In this document: one piece after another, positions 10,538 to 21,751 of the stretch
How positions within the stretch are numbered: the first letter of the stretch is position 1
Layout: each line of letters starts with the position of its first letter
From: Rhexocercosporidium sp. MPI-PUGE-AT-0058
Taxonomy: Eukaryota; Ascomycota; Leotiomycetes; Helotiales
Assembly (NCBI GenBank): GCA_020746875.1
Contig: JAGTJL010000009.1
Location: forward strand, 2,294,001-2,358,000
DNA length: 64,000 nucleotides
Reading direction: 5' to 3'
Position numbers and translations under genes: made by a program
Notes under the pieces: generated by a model
Told to the model about the DNA's origin: nothing
What the model saw: the letters and a program-made list of their open reading frames with translations, nothing else
Databases searched by the model: none

Positions 10538-13500
10538 TCATATAGCCACGGCCCAGAGCCGTACCGTCTTATCCCATGAGCCAGACACGACTTGCTTGCT
10601 ATTAGGTGAGAAGGCGACGGATCTGACCCAGTCGGTATGGCCCTCAAGCGTCTGTAGTAGTGCTCTCGTGACCGCATCCCAGAGCCGTACCGTCTCATCG
10701 CCTGATCCAGACACGATTTGCTTACTATCCGGTGAGAAGGCGACGGAACTGACCCAGTCAGTATGGCCCACGAGCGTCTGTAGCGGTGCGCCCGTAGTTA
10801 TGTCCCAGAGCCGTATCGTCTTATCCTCTGAGCCAGAGACGACCTGCTTGCCATCGGGTGAGAAGGCGACGGATCTGACCGAGCTAGTATGGCCCTCGAG
10901 CGTTTGTAGCGGTGTTCCCGTGGTCGCGTCCCAGAGCCGTACCTTCTCATCGCTAGACACGACCTGCTTGCTATCGGGCGAGAAGGCGACGGAACCGACC
11001 CAGCCGGTATGGCCCTCGAGCGTCTGTAGCGGTGCTCCTGTGGCTACGTCCCAGAGCCGTACCTTCTTATCGTCTGAGCCAGACACGACCTGCTTACCGT
11101 CGGGTGAGAAGGCGACGGATCTGACCCAGCCGGTATGGCCCTTAAGCGTCTGTAGCGGTGCTCCCGTGGCTATATCCCAGAGCCGTACCGTCTTATCCCA
11201 TGATCCAGAGACGACCTGCTTACCGTCGGGTGAGAAAGCGACGGAACTGACCCAGCCAGTATGGCCCTTAAGCGTCCGTAGCGGTGCTCCCATAGCCACG
11301 TCCCAGAGCCGTACCGTTTTATCCTCTGAGCCAGAGACGACCTGCTTACCGTCGGACGAGAAGGCAACGGAACTGACCAAGCCAGTATGGCCCTCGAGCG
11401 TCTGTAGCGCCGTACTCCAGTATGCTTGTACTTTTGGTTTTATCTGAATCCAATCTGGGATATAACCCTTGAACTTCCTTTGAGCAGAGCAATATAATTG
11501 AAGGGGTGCTTGTTCAATCACGGATCGATTACGTAAGACAAATCGCTTCATATCAAGGATGAATGCATACAAATTAGGGCTTTTATTAACCTAAAGTCAG
11601 GTTAGTTAAACTTCCATAAACAATAGACAGATAGCTTACCGAAACATGAGCCTCTAAGGATAATATTGCTTGAATCCCTTCTGAAGCCTTCTTCATCCAG
11701 CCAAGCGCCTCAAGCCAGTGGAGTAAATGAGTTTGTAGAAACTGATGAGTTTCTTTGCCATCACAAACCTGAGAACCACACCTTTGCAGATGCTGAACCC
11801 AGTAAAGGCATGCATATTGAACTTCGGGCGGAAGGTATTTGTCAATCCTACTACGCTCAACTTGGCTAGCTTGACTCCCAGGAGCATACATTTCGCGAAT
11901 GTCCTTCTTGAGTGTCTGGGACATTAATTGTATGCAACCAGTAGCTAATATCTGGTGTGCCTCCTTCTCATCCACCCAGAAATCCCCACACCGATCTTTG
12001 TTAAGGAAGAAGTCGCGGAATGAAGGGTGGTGCAGGCGGAGCGAGTGAGTCGGGTCCTCCGGAATATCAAGGATCGCATAAAGGTCTTCAAATGTCCGGT
12101 CGACATCTTCCTTTTGGAGGTGCAATAGCCTGCTTAAGGAAGAGGTTGAAAGAGGTGAGAGCAAAACTATTATACTTCCAAGCGTATGCTTTAACATATC
12201 GCATGCCTCTTCTTTCTCTTCCTCCGAATAGTCCAAGGAGATTGAGTGCATGAGGACAGCAAGGTAGATCTCATTGAGGTGCTTCTCTGGTGCGGTAATA
12301 GCGCTGCTACTACCCTTGAGAATTTTGTCCAGTCTCTTGCCTGCGAATCGCCTCCCCTCACGAATAAAGCGACAAGCAGTCGCTGCCCAAATGAAGAGGC
12401 CACAAGCGGATAGAACTAGCTGTCTCAGAACTACTTCGCCTGGCCAGTCTGCTCCAAGAGTCCACTCCTGCCTGATCATCCCTAGATTGTATTCTAGGAA
12501 CAGAGAGATATCATGGTTGACAATAGCTGGTTGTATTCTGTGGAGTACGAATTCCTGGTATTCGGCTTGTGGGATGGCGCATATCCCGTGTCGAATCGGA
12601 ATTTCAGGTCTGCTCGTCAAAAAGACTCGAAGTCGTACTGTCGTTAACGATCGAGCTTCAGCTAGAAGCTGCAGGATTGTGCGGATATGACCTTCATTAT
12701 CACACTCATCGAGGGCATCGACAATAAGCAAATAGGAAGCCGGAGAAAAGCGTCTGTCTAGCTTCGACAGTGGACGGAGGACAAGCTGCTGCCACTGGTC
12801 GCGAAGGGAGTGATTTGCAATATCAATCTGTTCTTCCACGGCCTCTGAAATATATCGTCGCAACGATGGTACATTATACGCAAGCTGCACGGCAAAGCTC
12901 GTGAAGAATTTACCGGCATGACCGACATCTCCTCCTCCTTTTGAGAAGAAAAAGCTGGCGCCGAGGCGCTTTTGTTCAAAGTATCTGCGGGCGACGGTCC
13001 GAGCAATTGTCGATTTCCCAGTACCAGCTAAGCCATTCAGCCAGAAGATGCACCGCTTATCGTCACTTTCAACCCAGTTGTATATCTCCTCAAGAAGGCC
13101 ACTTCGGGTGTTGGGGAGGCAAGTGGACGATGACTCTTCTTTTGTAAACGAATTAAATGGTGCATCTAGCGCATACGGCAGGCGTTGAAATACATCTGAA
13201 TGGAGCCCTGGCTTGCCGATCAGTACCTGCATTTACAAACGAAAACACAACCTCAAACGAAATGCCTATTTACCCCTTGAATTCACATCAATCACCTCTC
13301 GAAGTCGTTTGAATGCATGCTCTTTCCCTTCGCTATAGATCAGTGGCATATACACATCAAAAATACCGAGTAATGAATATGCCTGGTCTTCTTTGCGGGT
13401 AGTCACACGTCGGTCTGCCCACGACATTCGCTCGGCCACGCTGAAATCCGAGAGCGAGACTCCCCGAAGTGCTTTGTCCGGAATTCCTGTTATCTCGTGG

Positions 13501-14017
13501 ATAATAGTTCCCAACGATGACTTGCTACCTAGTAGCTCCCAGTATTTGGAGAAGAAATCAACTGATTTCGGAGCAATGAGCTCTTGAAGTGTCCAGCCCG
13601 AGTGAACCATCTGCTTTCACGAAATGCCGATTCCCAGGGCAGCTGGCAGAACGTTTCGATAGCGTCAGGTGTATCTCTTGGAACATCTGATAGATAGACA
13701 TAGCATTTGGCCGCATAGCGATACCAGCGGAACATGGAGTTGATAGCCTCTGCAAGCTCGGTGTTGTTTGACTTGTCGATACAGCATGTATCCACCCAAA
13801 AGTATTGTAAGCCATTAAGCCTAGCTTGTTCTCCGCAGAATCGGATCTTGCTATAGCCAGTCTTGTCCTTGCCCGTGCCATCCGTCAGGTCTCTGAAGGT
13901 GACCTCCTCTGTATCCGTGCCCCATGTATGCGATAATATAGCATAGTTGGGAACGTTATCGATGATATCTTTAGTAAGGGTGAACTCGCCATCGTTATTG
14001 CGTTCCAAAAGACGCAT
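10538..14017 (-). CDS. HET-NACHT-WD40 (HNWD) NLR-type protein, frame disrupted
   Basis: The minus-strand exons are 14017-13274, 13207-11640 and 11590-10538, with introns of 66 and 49 bp. The N-terminus (MRLLERNNDGEFTLTKD) leads into a HET domain with AILSHTWG, FWVDTCCIDK and GWTLQELIAPKSV blocks. The second exon carries a NACHT NTPase with Walker A GLAGTGKST and Walker B LLIVDALDECD. The third has the PLQLYCSA linker and seven 42-residue WD40 repeats. This is the architecture of Podospora HET-E/HET-D/HET-R, STAND proteins that sense non-self and trigger cell death through HET. The HET frame breaks near 13598-13603: one extra base is needed between FTR and GWTLQEL. With it, about 1121 codons would join and the exon phases agree. 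The array ends in nonsense codons. It is either an inactive allele or carries a sequence error. Confidence 0.88.
10542..11398 (-). repeat. tandem array of seven near-identical 126-bp WD40 units
   Basis: Seven units of the type LEGHTxxVxSVAFSPDxKQVVSGSxDKTVRLWDxxTGAPLQT follow each other. The fourth unit lacks two residues (KQVVSSDEKVRLWD). Differences cluster at the residues after GHT, around V-S/R/G-S, at the SGS-x-D site and at the WD-xxx-G turn, while the framework is almost constant even at DNA level. High-identity arrays with variation at a few surface sites are the mark of recombining HNWD recognition domains. Confidence 0.9.
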
Positions 14018-14442
14018 TATTCAGCCTGGATTCGCGCGTCGAAAGGGAAGAGGATTATCGGCGAGGTTTACGTCGCAGAATGGGGATGTTGTTGTCGGGT
14101 TAGGACAGGATGTTGGATGGAACGTTGTCGATCAAAGCGATTCAGCTGAACGCAGCCTCGCGGCAATGGTGACATCGTTGTTCGTCGCTGTTCGTCGCCG
14201 GAGGCGTACGACCAGCAGCAGCTAAGCTCTAGGAATGTTGGCTCTGTTCGCCACTGCACTCTCATGCGTGGTTGGAACATAATTTGTTGACGCTGGCATG
14301 TGCAGTATCGAATAAGCGGTAGCAAAAGTACTGTTGTAACGCGTTGATGAAAATATGCTGTGCATCTTGTGGCGACATGATTGCTGACAAGAAAGTGCTG
14401 ATAGCAAAGAATGGTGGAGTAATTTAGGGGTCGCCAATGCTG

Positions 14443-14567
14443 AGGTACCTCCGGGTACAGCCGGACAGGGGCATTGGTGGGGATGCAAAGCCACAAGTGT
14501 CCAGAAGTGGAACTCGCTAAAAGAATTAACTAAAAAATTGGCGACACCAATTTCGCCTTTTACTGTA
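14443..14567 (-). repeat. copy 2 of the ~115-bp dispersed repeat (inverted)
   Basis: This is the reverse-complement partner of 8115-8224. It is slightly longer because of an extra AATTTTT-like stretch and about nine additional bases before the GTACC end. It lies about 430 bp upstream of the HET-NACHT-WD40 start codon. Confidence 0.6.
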
Positions 14568-15681
14568 GATAGTTGTTTGATACTCTTTTTTCTGGTGCAT
14601 GGTGAGCGAGCGGGATGGATGGGCTGTACCACCTCCTTCCGTGGCGCGCGTGTGAAATGCAATGCAACGCAATGGAACGTACCTTAGTTAGCTAGCTAGC
14701 ATCGAAGTATGAAAGGCTCCTAGTGAAAGAATAGTACTTGTGCCTCTCGGTTGTGTTGTGAGTTTTTGTCTGTAGTATTGTTTATGAATACCGCATGAGA
14801 CGAACATCCTCTATTTCTATTTGGAACTGAGTCCCGGTCTCATTCCTGAGATGCGGTACACAGACTCCAAACACTTGCGCATTTCCACTGCATCTCATAG
14901 TTTCTGAATTTCTGATATTGATCATAAACATAGGCGTTTGGGTACAGGGTTTCTCATACCACGGAATGCAAATTACTCGTCGTTGCATCAATCCTTCAAA
15001 CTCCCAATCACTTTGTATTGCGTTATCTGACCCAACCCACTTCCTCCCACCAAAGAATTGTCTTCTACAACAAACCACCCTTTCATACTCCACCCCCAAG
15101 GCAAGACCCGACTCAACTATGGATGATCTAAAGGAATGCGCGGCCTAGGCATCTGCAATTGCATCACATCCTCCACCCTTTCCTTAGCTCGTCTCCTCAT
15201 CAACATCCCACTACTTACCTAGAGAGTCGGTTTTTTCCAACAATGTCCGATTTTTTGGGATATCTGATCACTTGACCAGCACTATTCCTGCACAACTGTA
15301 TGCATGCCTGGCATGCTTACCTTGGTAGAACATGAGGTCATCCTTTATTTACTTGAGACATGGCAGGGCGTTCGGTATGGAACGAAAGATTCCTTGGCGG
15401 TGCGTCACACCGGGAATGTGCTTTCCCTGCGACGCGTTTGACTGTTTGCTTGTTTGCTAGATTTCCTTGCTTCTTTATTCAGCTTTCTCGAAGCATACTT
15501 GCCTTCCCTCTCGCTTTTATTTTCTATCCCTCTTCCTCTTTATTTCCTCACTCGCAACCCCAAAATCCAGCAAGTCAGATCTCCAACAACAAACGAAGTC
15601 TATCAAGCGGGATAGCAGATTGCGAAAAGTGAGAAGTGAGATTAAGAGGAGACAGAGAGAAGTGAAGGAAAGAAAGGAAAG
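14568..15681. other. intergenic, no supported gene
   Basis: Several short frames on both strands look random. The final 100 bases are purine-rich (AGGAGACAGAGAGAAGTGAAGG), forming the probable 5' leader of the downstream AT-hook gene. Confidence 0.45.
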
Positions 15682-16483
15682 ATGCCCAAACTCGAAGTAG
15701 GCAAATGCGCCACCTGCGACGCCGAAGGTGCTACGCTCCGCCCGAACCCCTTCACGAGCGAGAAGCAGTGCGAGGACTGTCGCGAGGAGAAGATCATTGG
15801 GGTTTCGGATATTAGGGCGTGGTACAAGTAAGTACAATAACATTGGGGCTGTTATTCTCCGTATTGCTGTCTCAAATTTTTTATCGTGGGGTTATCTTGT
15901 GATGGGTTGGAATGTTGAACATTAAGTGTTTTGGAATGATCAAGACGGAGGGACTGGGGGTTGAAATGTAAGGATAAAGGCTGATGAGAGTGTACTGTAC
16001 AACAGGCTCAAAGACGAAGATCTCAAAGGCTTGTCGATGAAAACCGAGCCGCAACCTGCGTTCCTCGGCGGTCCGGATAGAAGATGGTATCTCGTTGATG
16101 AAGTTGAGGAGCGAGCGGATGAGGTTGAGAAAAAGAGGGAGAAGGAGAAAAGTGATAAGGAGGCGAAGAAAGCGGAAGCAGTGAAGGCGAAGGAGAAGGC
16201 GAAAGCTGCTGCTCCTGCGAAGGAAGTCAAGCGGAAGAGAGGCACTGATGTTTCTACGGATAGCGGGCTCGAGGGTGGTGATGGACGAGATGGAGAGGAC
16301 GTTGATGCTGATAAAGAGCCCGAGAAACCTGTGAAGCGTGGAAGAGGACGACCGCCGAAGGAGAAGACTGCAGGTAAGGATATTCTTGCTGCCAGTAGGA
16401 AGAAGGAAGTCCCTGTTTCGATTGGAGATGCTCCCGTGAAGAGAGGACGGGGAAGACCTCCGAAGGCGAAGGTTGCTGAGTGA
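15682..16483 (+). CDS. XPA-like zinc-finger protein with two AT-hooks
   Basis: Exons 15682-15827 and 16006-16483 join (donor GTAAGT, acceptor AACAG) to 207 codons. Residues 9-33 hold two Cys pairs (CATC and CEDC). They are followed by IIGVSDIRAWYKLKDEDL and GGPDRRWYLVDEVEERA, which track the layout of the XPA/Rad14 minimal DNA-binding domain (C-C zinc finger, then a helix ending in a Leu-Lys-Asp-x-Asp-Leu-like segment). A long Lys/Glu/Ala-rich helix follows, then two AT-hook motifs with RGRGRPPK cores near residues 160 and 195. The protein is much shorter than Rad14 and lacks its C-terminal part. A nuclear DNA-binding role is inferred; the XPA relationship is by pattern only. Confidence 0.8.
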
Positions 16484-18150
16484 AGGAGTAGTAGGATTGG
16501 GAAATGGGAACTGGGTTGGGTTGGGATGATGGGAAAAGCATATGCTAATTTTATTCATGGCTGAAGTGTCTGTTATAGGCTAAGTTGCCAGGCGAATAAG
16601 TTACTTAGGGAATATTGAAAATTGGGTTCGGACTTGGGTGTGTAATAATATTATTATGGAGTTCGTCGTTTCGTACAAAAATAATGACATGAATAACGTT
16701 TTTCTCTCTCGATTTGACAGAGAGTTCAATGAACACCCATTCAGTAGATTACAACTTCGTTGCATCCCCACAGTTCTCATAGTGATGTTGTTCTCACTGA
16801 TAAATACAACTACTGTTACATCTAAGTAGTTATCATGTCCCTTCATCTCGGAAAGCAAACATAGACACCCGTCCGATAATCATTGCGGGGCAAACAGGTT
16901 TAAACAAACTAGGTTTACTATATGCATGGATGGAAGTACAAACCGTAAAGAGGAGGTTGGTAGTTTCACTACATGTAAGATTTACCTAGAGCTTTGAGGT
17001 TTGAGCCAGACACCAGAAGTCTCAAAAAGCCATCCGGCTACTCTCCATGACTGTAGTGGACAATTTCAAGAAGTCCCGTGGTACTTTGCGGCTCACTTTG
17101 CAATGCCTTCCAAAGCAGACTTGGGTCATAAGGCTGATGTGACGGTACCTGCTGCCTGCCTAGACAAATGTCTTAGAGGTGACTCGACCTCCTATACGGA
17201 ATACTCACCACTCATCTCGACCAGAACGAGATATTTTCAAATGGCTGGTAATGGTAATCGTCTGAAGCTCTGAGTCCAAAAGCCTCAAGCCGTTCATGCC
17301 CTAGGTATGCAAGGGACGCCCGGAACATGCTTGCTCTTGGATGTCCTGTCGATGCCCTTTCGGCTGTTTCATGGATGTGAGAAACTGCAGATCTGATTGG
17401 CTGAGATCTCGCTGCGGCCCGTCGTTGGACCCCTCGGCTGGCGTCGTTATCGATAACCATTGGTCCCGCCTCCTCTTTACACGTCCAATCCTCCATCCAA
17501 ATCCACCACCAGCAAACCATACCAGACCAGGTCGACCGTGGGAAGGCCAGCACACAGAGAGAGCGAAGAAGCCATCCAACGTCAAGGGTGCGAGAGGTGA
17601 GTGGATCGAAACCTCGAGGTCAGTGCAGTGCAGTAAGTGCAGTAAGTACGGTACGTGGTGGGCTGCCACAGAAATGGAGTGGCTGGGAGTTGTCCTCCCC
17701 TCCCCAAGATAACCTCCCCCTCGTCTCCCCCATCCCTTTCGGGCTCGAGTGAACCCCACCCCACCTCACCTCGACCGATCGATACCTACAGTTGTCGCAT
17801 CTTCTTCTTTTCTATCTTTCGCTGTCAACTTTCATTCGATCAATCTACAATCGTTTTCTTGTCGCAACAACTCCGGTCTCTTTGCTCAAACTGACCGCAG
17901 CGACCTCGTTCGCGTCACGCGCATCCGTCAACACCACCACCAGGCAGAAGACCTCCTGTCATGCCCCTTCTCACTGTAGAGAATCACGTTCATATCTCAC
18001 TGATATCTCTTAATATCGCACCTCTCACCTTCTTGGCCTTTGCCGCCGTCGCATTCACCTATCTCTACATCCTCCACGTCCGAAACAACCCACGACCGCG
18101 CCTCCAGGTCGCTCATATTCAAGCCGAAGTCGAAGCCCAGACCCGAGCCC
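16484..18150. other. intergenic region and probable 5' leader
   Basis: No gene could be supported from 16484 to about 17700. From about 17700 to 18150 the DNA is C- and T-rich and carries a short ATG-started frame from 17961. That frame overlaps the next gene in another register and could act as an upstream ORF. Confidence 0.4.
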
Positions 18151-19982
18151 ATGATGGCGGCCCAGCGCACGATCGAAGAGCTGGAGCAGATGTTCGAAGA
18201 GCACCCTTCTTTAGACGCATCTCTGCAAGACTTCGAGCCGACAAGCAGCGAGATAGGCCAGTCGCCCCGCTTCGGATACCCTTCCCATCATTCTGGCTTC
18301 CTCTCAGACACCGCCTCGGAGATGGCAGATTCGATCTCGGGGGGAGATACAGCCCGCCGGCGTGGCGAAGAGACGGAAACGGCAATCGAAGCAGCGGCTT
18401 CTGGAATAGATCTATGCTAGGGAAGCGTAGTCGGGAGGACTCGAGAGAGAGTAGTCCGGAGTATGAGAGCGCGGATGATGGAGAGGATTCAACTTTAGCT
18501 GCTGCTGCGAGGACAAGGCTACCTACTGGTTCGATATCACCGGAGAAACAGAGAAGTCCGAGTCCTGGGCCATATCCTCTGGGTTCAGAAGACTTTGGTA
18601 GAACGTTCGGAGTAATCAAGCAGGAGCAAGGCCAAGATATTGTACCGTCGACAGAGAACAGTAATAATTGTATGGACTATCATCTTTCGCAAGGGGAATT
18701 ACTGACCAGTTCTAGATATTCGATTCGCTGTCAGAGCAGAAGTCCAACATCGGACAGAACCATTTGAAGCAGCCTTCTCTTTCGTCAGAACCAAATTTAA
18801 TACCGTGACCAAATCATGGACATCCTTAGCAACTTCAATCCTCGTTGCCTTCCTATCCTTCTTAGCATTACAAAGACTCTTCCAACCTGGCGATCCGCCT
18901 CCTGTTCCAGATCTAGTCAAGGTTGCAGGCCTTGCTAAAGCTTTTGAACCACTGATATTCTACTCGGAGAACGGTGTGCAGCAAGTTGGTGATCTTCAGG
19001 CTACTGGAGTAGCAGTATGGGATCTTGGAGAGAGCGTACGATCAACAAATATGACTTCCGCTCCTATTATAGTAAAGGAGCTAGATGGATTAAGCGAGAG
19101 TCTTAAGACGTTGGCCATTGAGCTAACGAGATTCTTTGCGAATGTGGATGGAGATGTTGACGGGTAAGTCAATACGGAATGTCCTGTGGATTGAAGCTAA
19201 TGCGCTGTAGAATTTTGATAGTGATGGATTGGGCCAGACGAGAGCTCTCTCAACTTCAACTTCTACCACCATCACCCATGACATCCGCCTTCGATAACGT
19301 CCACACGTTATTGAGTAAATGTGGAGTCTTAGAGACCTCATCAGGAACACCCACACGAGTTGGCACCTTAGCAACCTCCATCTTCGGCTTATCCTCTCAA
19401 CAACGCACCCGCCAAACCCTCCAACGCACCTTCACCGAATTCCTTTCTGTCCTTGAAGAATCCATCAACTCGGAATTAACACACTCCCTCGCCCTCTTCT
19501 CCCTCTTCGAAGCAATCGACCGGCAATTCGGCAATCTAGCCCGAACCGTCGCCCGGGAATCCGACGCCCAAGACTCAGCACAAGACGACCTCCTCTCCTC
19601 TCTCTGGACGAAGCTCCTCGGTCCCAACGCAAACACCCTCCACAAATTCGAGAAGAACAAGAAACTCCTCAGCAACATCCGCTCCAAGACCGTGCAGAAC
19701 AAGAACATCCTAGAGGACCACAACCGCAAACTTCTCATGCTGAAAGCCAACCTGGAGAATCTCAGACGCAAACTTGTCAGTCCGCTTGTCCGGGCTAATG
19801 GGAGTACCTTGGGTGTTGAGGAGCAGATTAGGGGTCTCGAGGAGGTTAGCGGGTATCTGGGTGGTGTGAGGGAGAAGCAGAAGACGAAGCTAATGGAGTT
19901 CCTTTATGGGGCGGGGAGTAATAGCGCGAGGAGGATTGCGGGGGTTGAGAGAGGTGAGGTAGATGGGTATTGGGAGCGATGA
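18151..19982 (+). CDS. conserved-type fungal membrane protein with coiled-coil C-terminus; frame break at a slippery site
   Basis: Protein-like sequence begins MMAAQRTIEELEQMFEEHPS at 18151 and runs to MADSISGG near 18340. It then continues one register over as RYSPPAWRRDGNGNRSSGF. Exons are 18151-18660, 18716-19163 and 19211-19982, with good donors and acceptors. After a disordered Ser/Glu-rich part comes one hydrophobic segment (LATSILVAFLSFLALQRL, about residues 207-226). A long helical region follows, including MDWARRELSQLQLL and a heptad-rich stretch (HKFEKNKKLLSNIRSKTVQ). The family function is not known to me; it resembles conserved Pezizomycotina proteins anchored in a membrane. The register change falls exactly in tcG-GGG-GGA, a canonical -1 slippery heptamer. 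A missing G (six instead of seven) explains it equally well. Confidence 0.75.
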
Positions 19983-20646
19983 CCTCCACCTTGCTCATAT
20001 CCTCGCTGTTTCCTTGTTTCGGTGTGCGATTTTTAAGCTGCATAGATTACGGTGCATTGGATTTTGTGTTCGCCGTTGACGATTTTTGAGGAGACTCTCA
20101 TCTTGAGAGGTGGTGTTTGATGGCTGGATTGGGTAGACGGCAGGATTCGAAGGATCGAAGGAAGGATTTGCTTCTGAGGTGCTGTTACTGCGTGTGCATC
20201 GAGGAGCAGAGGCGTTTTTTTTTCGCCGCATGGTTTCTTCCTATTGTGTCTCGGCACATTCGGACCCCCTTGTATAGCATATTCTTGTCTTCTTAATACG
20301 AGTTTCTGGGAGTGCAGAGCTCGGACCATGTGCTTACAGGTCCACTGAAATGATACCAACATTTTCACAATTCTGTCATATCATCATCATGAATCAGATT
20401 GTGAATTCTAACTCGATATAATTTGCTTGTTGGCTTGACTGTTTCTCTGTAAGTGTCACATTCGAATTTCCTTCCTCTTCATTCTGGTCCGCAAGTAGCC
20501 TCACTCCGTCCATTTCGTCAAGTAGAAATCGTCCGCATCCCACCATACCCTTTTCGCTTCCTTTCCCTGTGCCGTTGTGTTTTGTTGATCTCGCTTATTC
20601 TTCTCGGCATATGGACACTTCCCTCCCTATCCACCCACATTCAAAA
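19983..20646. other. intergenic, no supported gene
   Basis: This is the space between the convergent ends of the membrane-protein gene (+) and the small Cys-rich gene (-). A run of eight or nine T at about 20215-20223 is the only notable sequence. No protein-like frame is seen. Confidence 0.4.
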
Positions 20647-20897
20647 TTAGCACTTCTTCCCAGTACATAACAAAATCTCCAGAACGAAAGGACAGAAGAA
20701 CATACCGCACCGATACCGCAAGCACCCTCCACAATCGTCTGCCTCTCGATAGTGAAGTTTCTGCAGGATGTGTTGTGGGGCTCTTCGCGCATCTTGTGTC
20801 TTGCGTGAGCCGAGGTGGCTTCTTGGAAGGGACAGGCTGTGATTATTATTTTGTGGCAGGGGCAGGAGGTGTACAGGTGGGAGGTTTGCGTGCACAT
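20647..20897 (-). CDS. small Cys-rich protein, 66 aa
   Basis: The minus-strand ATG at 20897 opens MCTQTSHLYTSCPCHKIIIT. A GTATGT donor follows the GACGIGA codons (exon 20706-20897). A short second exon, 20655-20647, adds Lys-Cys and a stop. The result is 66 residues with Cys pairs at both ends. A 51-bp intron with an AAG acceptor is inferred and is less certain than the first exon. The first 15 coding bases are almost identical to those of the gene at 21752, and both proteins share the C-P-C and late C-G spacing, so they are paralogues. There is no signal peptide, so an intracellular metal-binding or regulatory role is possible. The function is unknown. Confidence 0.6.
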
Positions 20898-21751
20898 TCC
20901 GCTGGTGGCGGATAGAGGGGTGGTGGATGGGTGATTTTGGGATGGAATGTGAGAGGGAAGGGGCCGGAGAAGGTCTGTGGTGTGTTTTCTTGTGCTGAGA
21001 GAGATGTAGAGTTTGTGAATATGCGAGTGAAATGGGTTGGTTTGGATGAAAAGGGAGGTATTTATTTGAAGAAATTTTTTTAGACCTATAGTTCAGAAAT
21101 AGTCGCTCCGCGTGAGAACTTCAATGATGGCTCGTTACTTGGATAAGGTAGGTTCTTACTACTTTACGACATGATTCCCAACCAACTCACTGAATCATCA
21201 AGAGCTCTTCTTCCTTTCTCTGCCAAGACCGACTCCTTCCTTTCGACTTTGAATCTCACTTTCCCTGTATTGCAGTATCCTTTCCAATCTACAAAACACA
21301 GAATAAGAGCAGCAAACCAGTATTAGGCCGAAGATGCTGAGAAATATGGACTCGCTTGGAGCCGTTCATACTTCATGCTTCATATATATGTCCAGCTGAA
21401 TTCAAAATCTCTATGCTATCATCTCCCACCAAGCAGCGTTCAATTCATAAACTACATTTCGTCTCCATCCACCCCATCAGCCAATAACAGATCATACATA
21501 TACACTTAAGTGTCTACTCACAAACACCCTATCCCCTCGTCCTCTTCGACAAACATAAAAGCAAAGCCCTCTTCCTTTCCATCCCTCATAGACCCCTCCT
21601 TACATACCTCCTTACGCGACCATCTAGCCACTCCACTCCGCTTATCACATCACATCCCAACACAACACACCAGCCTCTTCCAAGCTAACCTTGCAGGAAC
21701 ACATCCACACGAGTCTCAAACTATACTTCTCAAAATTGCAACAAAATAAAC
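20898..21751. other. divergent intergenic region between two small Cys-rich paralogues
   Basis: About 850 bp separate the two divergent start codons. The right half is rich in C and A (CACATC, CCTCC), like a fungal leader. No gene was found. Shared control of the two paralogues is possible. Confidence 0.4.

Noticed and set aside
10596..11447. Long plus-strand frame (283 codons) with repeated SVCSGAPVA-type units
   Set aside because: It is the antisense of the WD40 tandem repeats; one stop-free unit repeated seven times stays open. The minus strand carries the real protein.
14222..14662. Minus-strand 146-codon frame at the island edge
   Set aside because: It runs through the dispersed repeat copy and has no domain; openness is likely chance.
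15360..15700. Frames before the AT-hook gene, including a minus-strand frame over its first exon
   Set aside because: Leader sequence and antisense of the real first exon; no protein character.
17961..18767. ATG-started 268-codon frame with a hydrophobic N-terminus
   Set aside because: Its first half is Arg-rich and random-looking, while the other frame gives a natural sequence there. Only its second half belongs to the real gene after the frame change.
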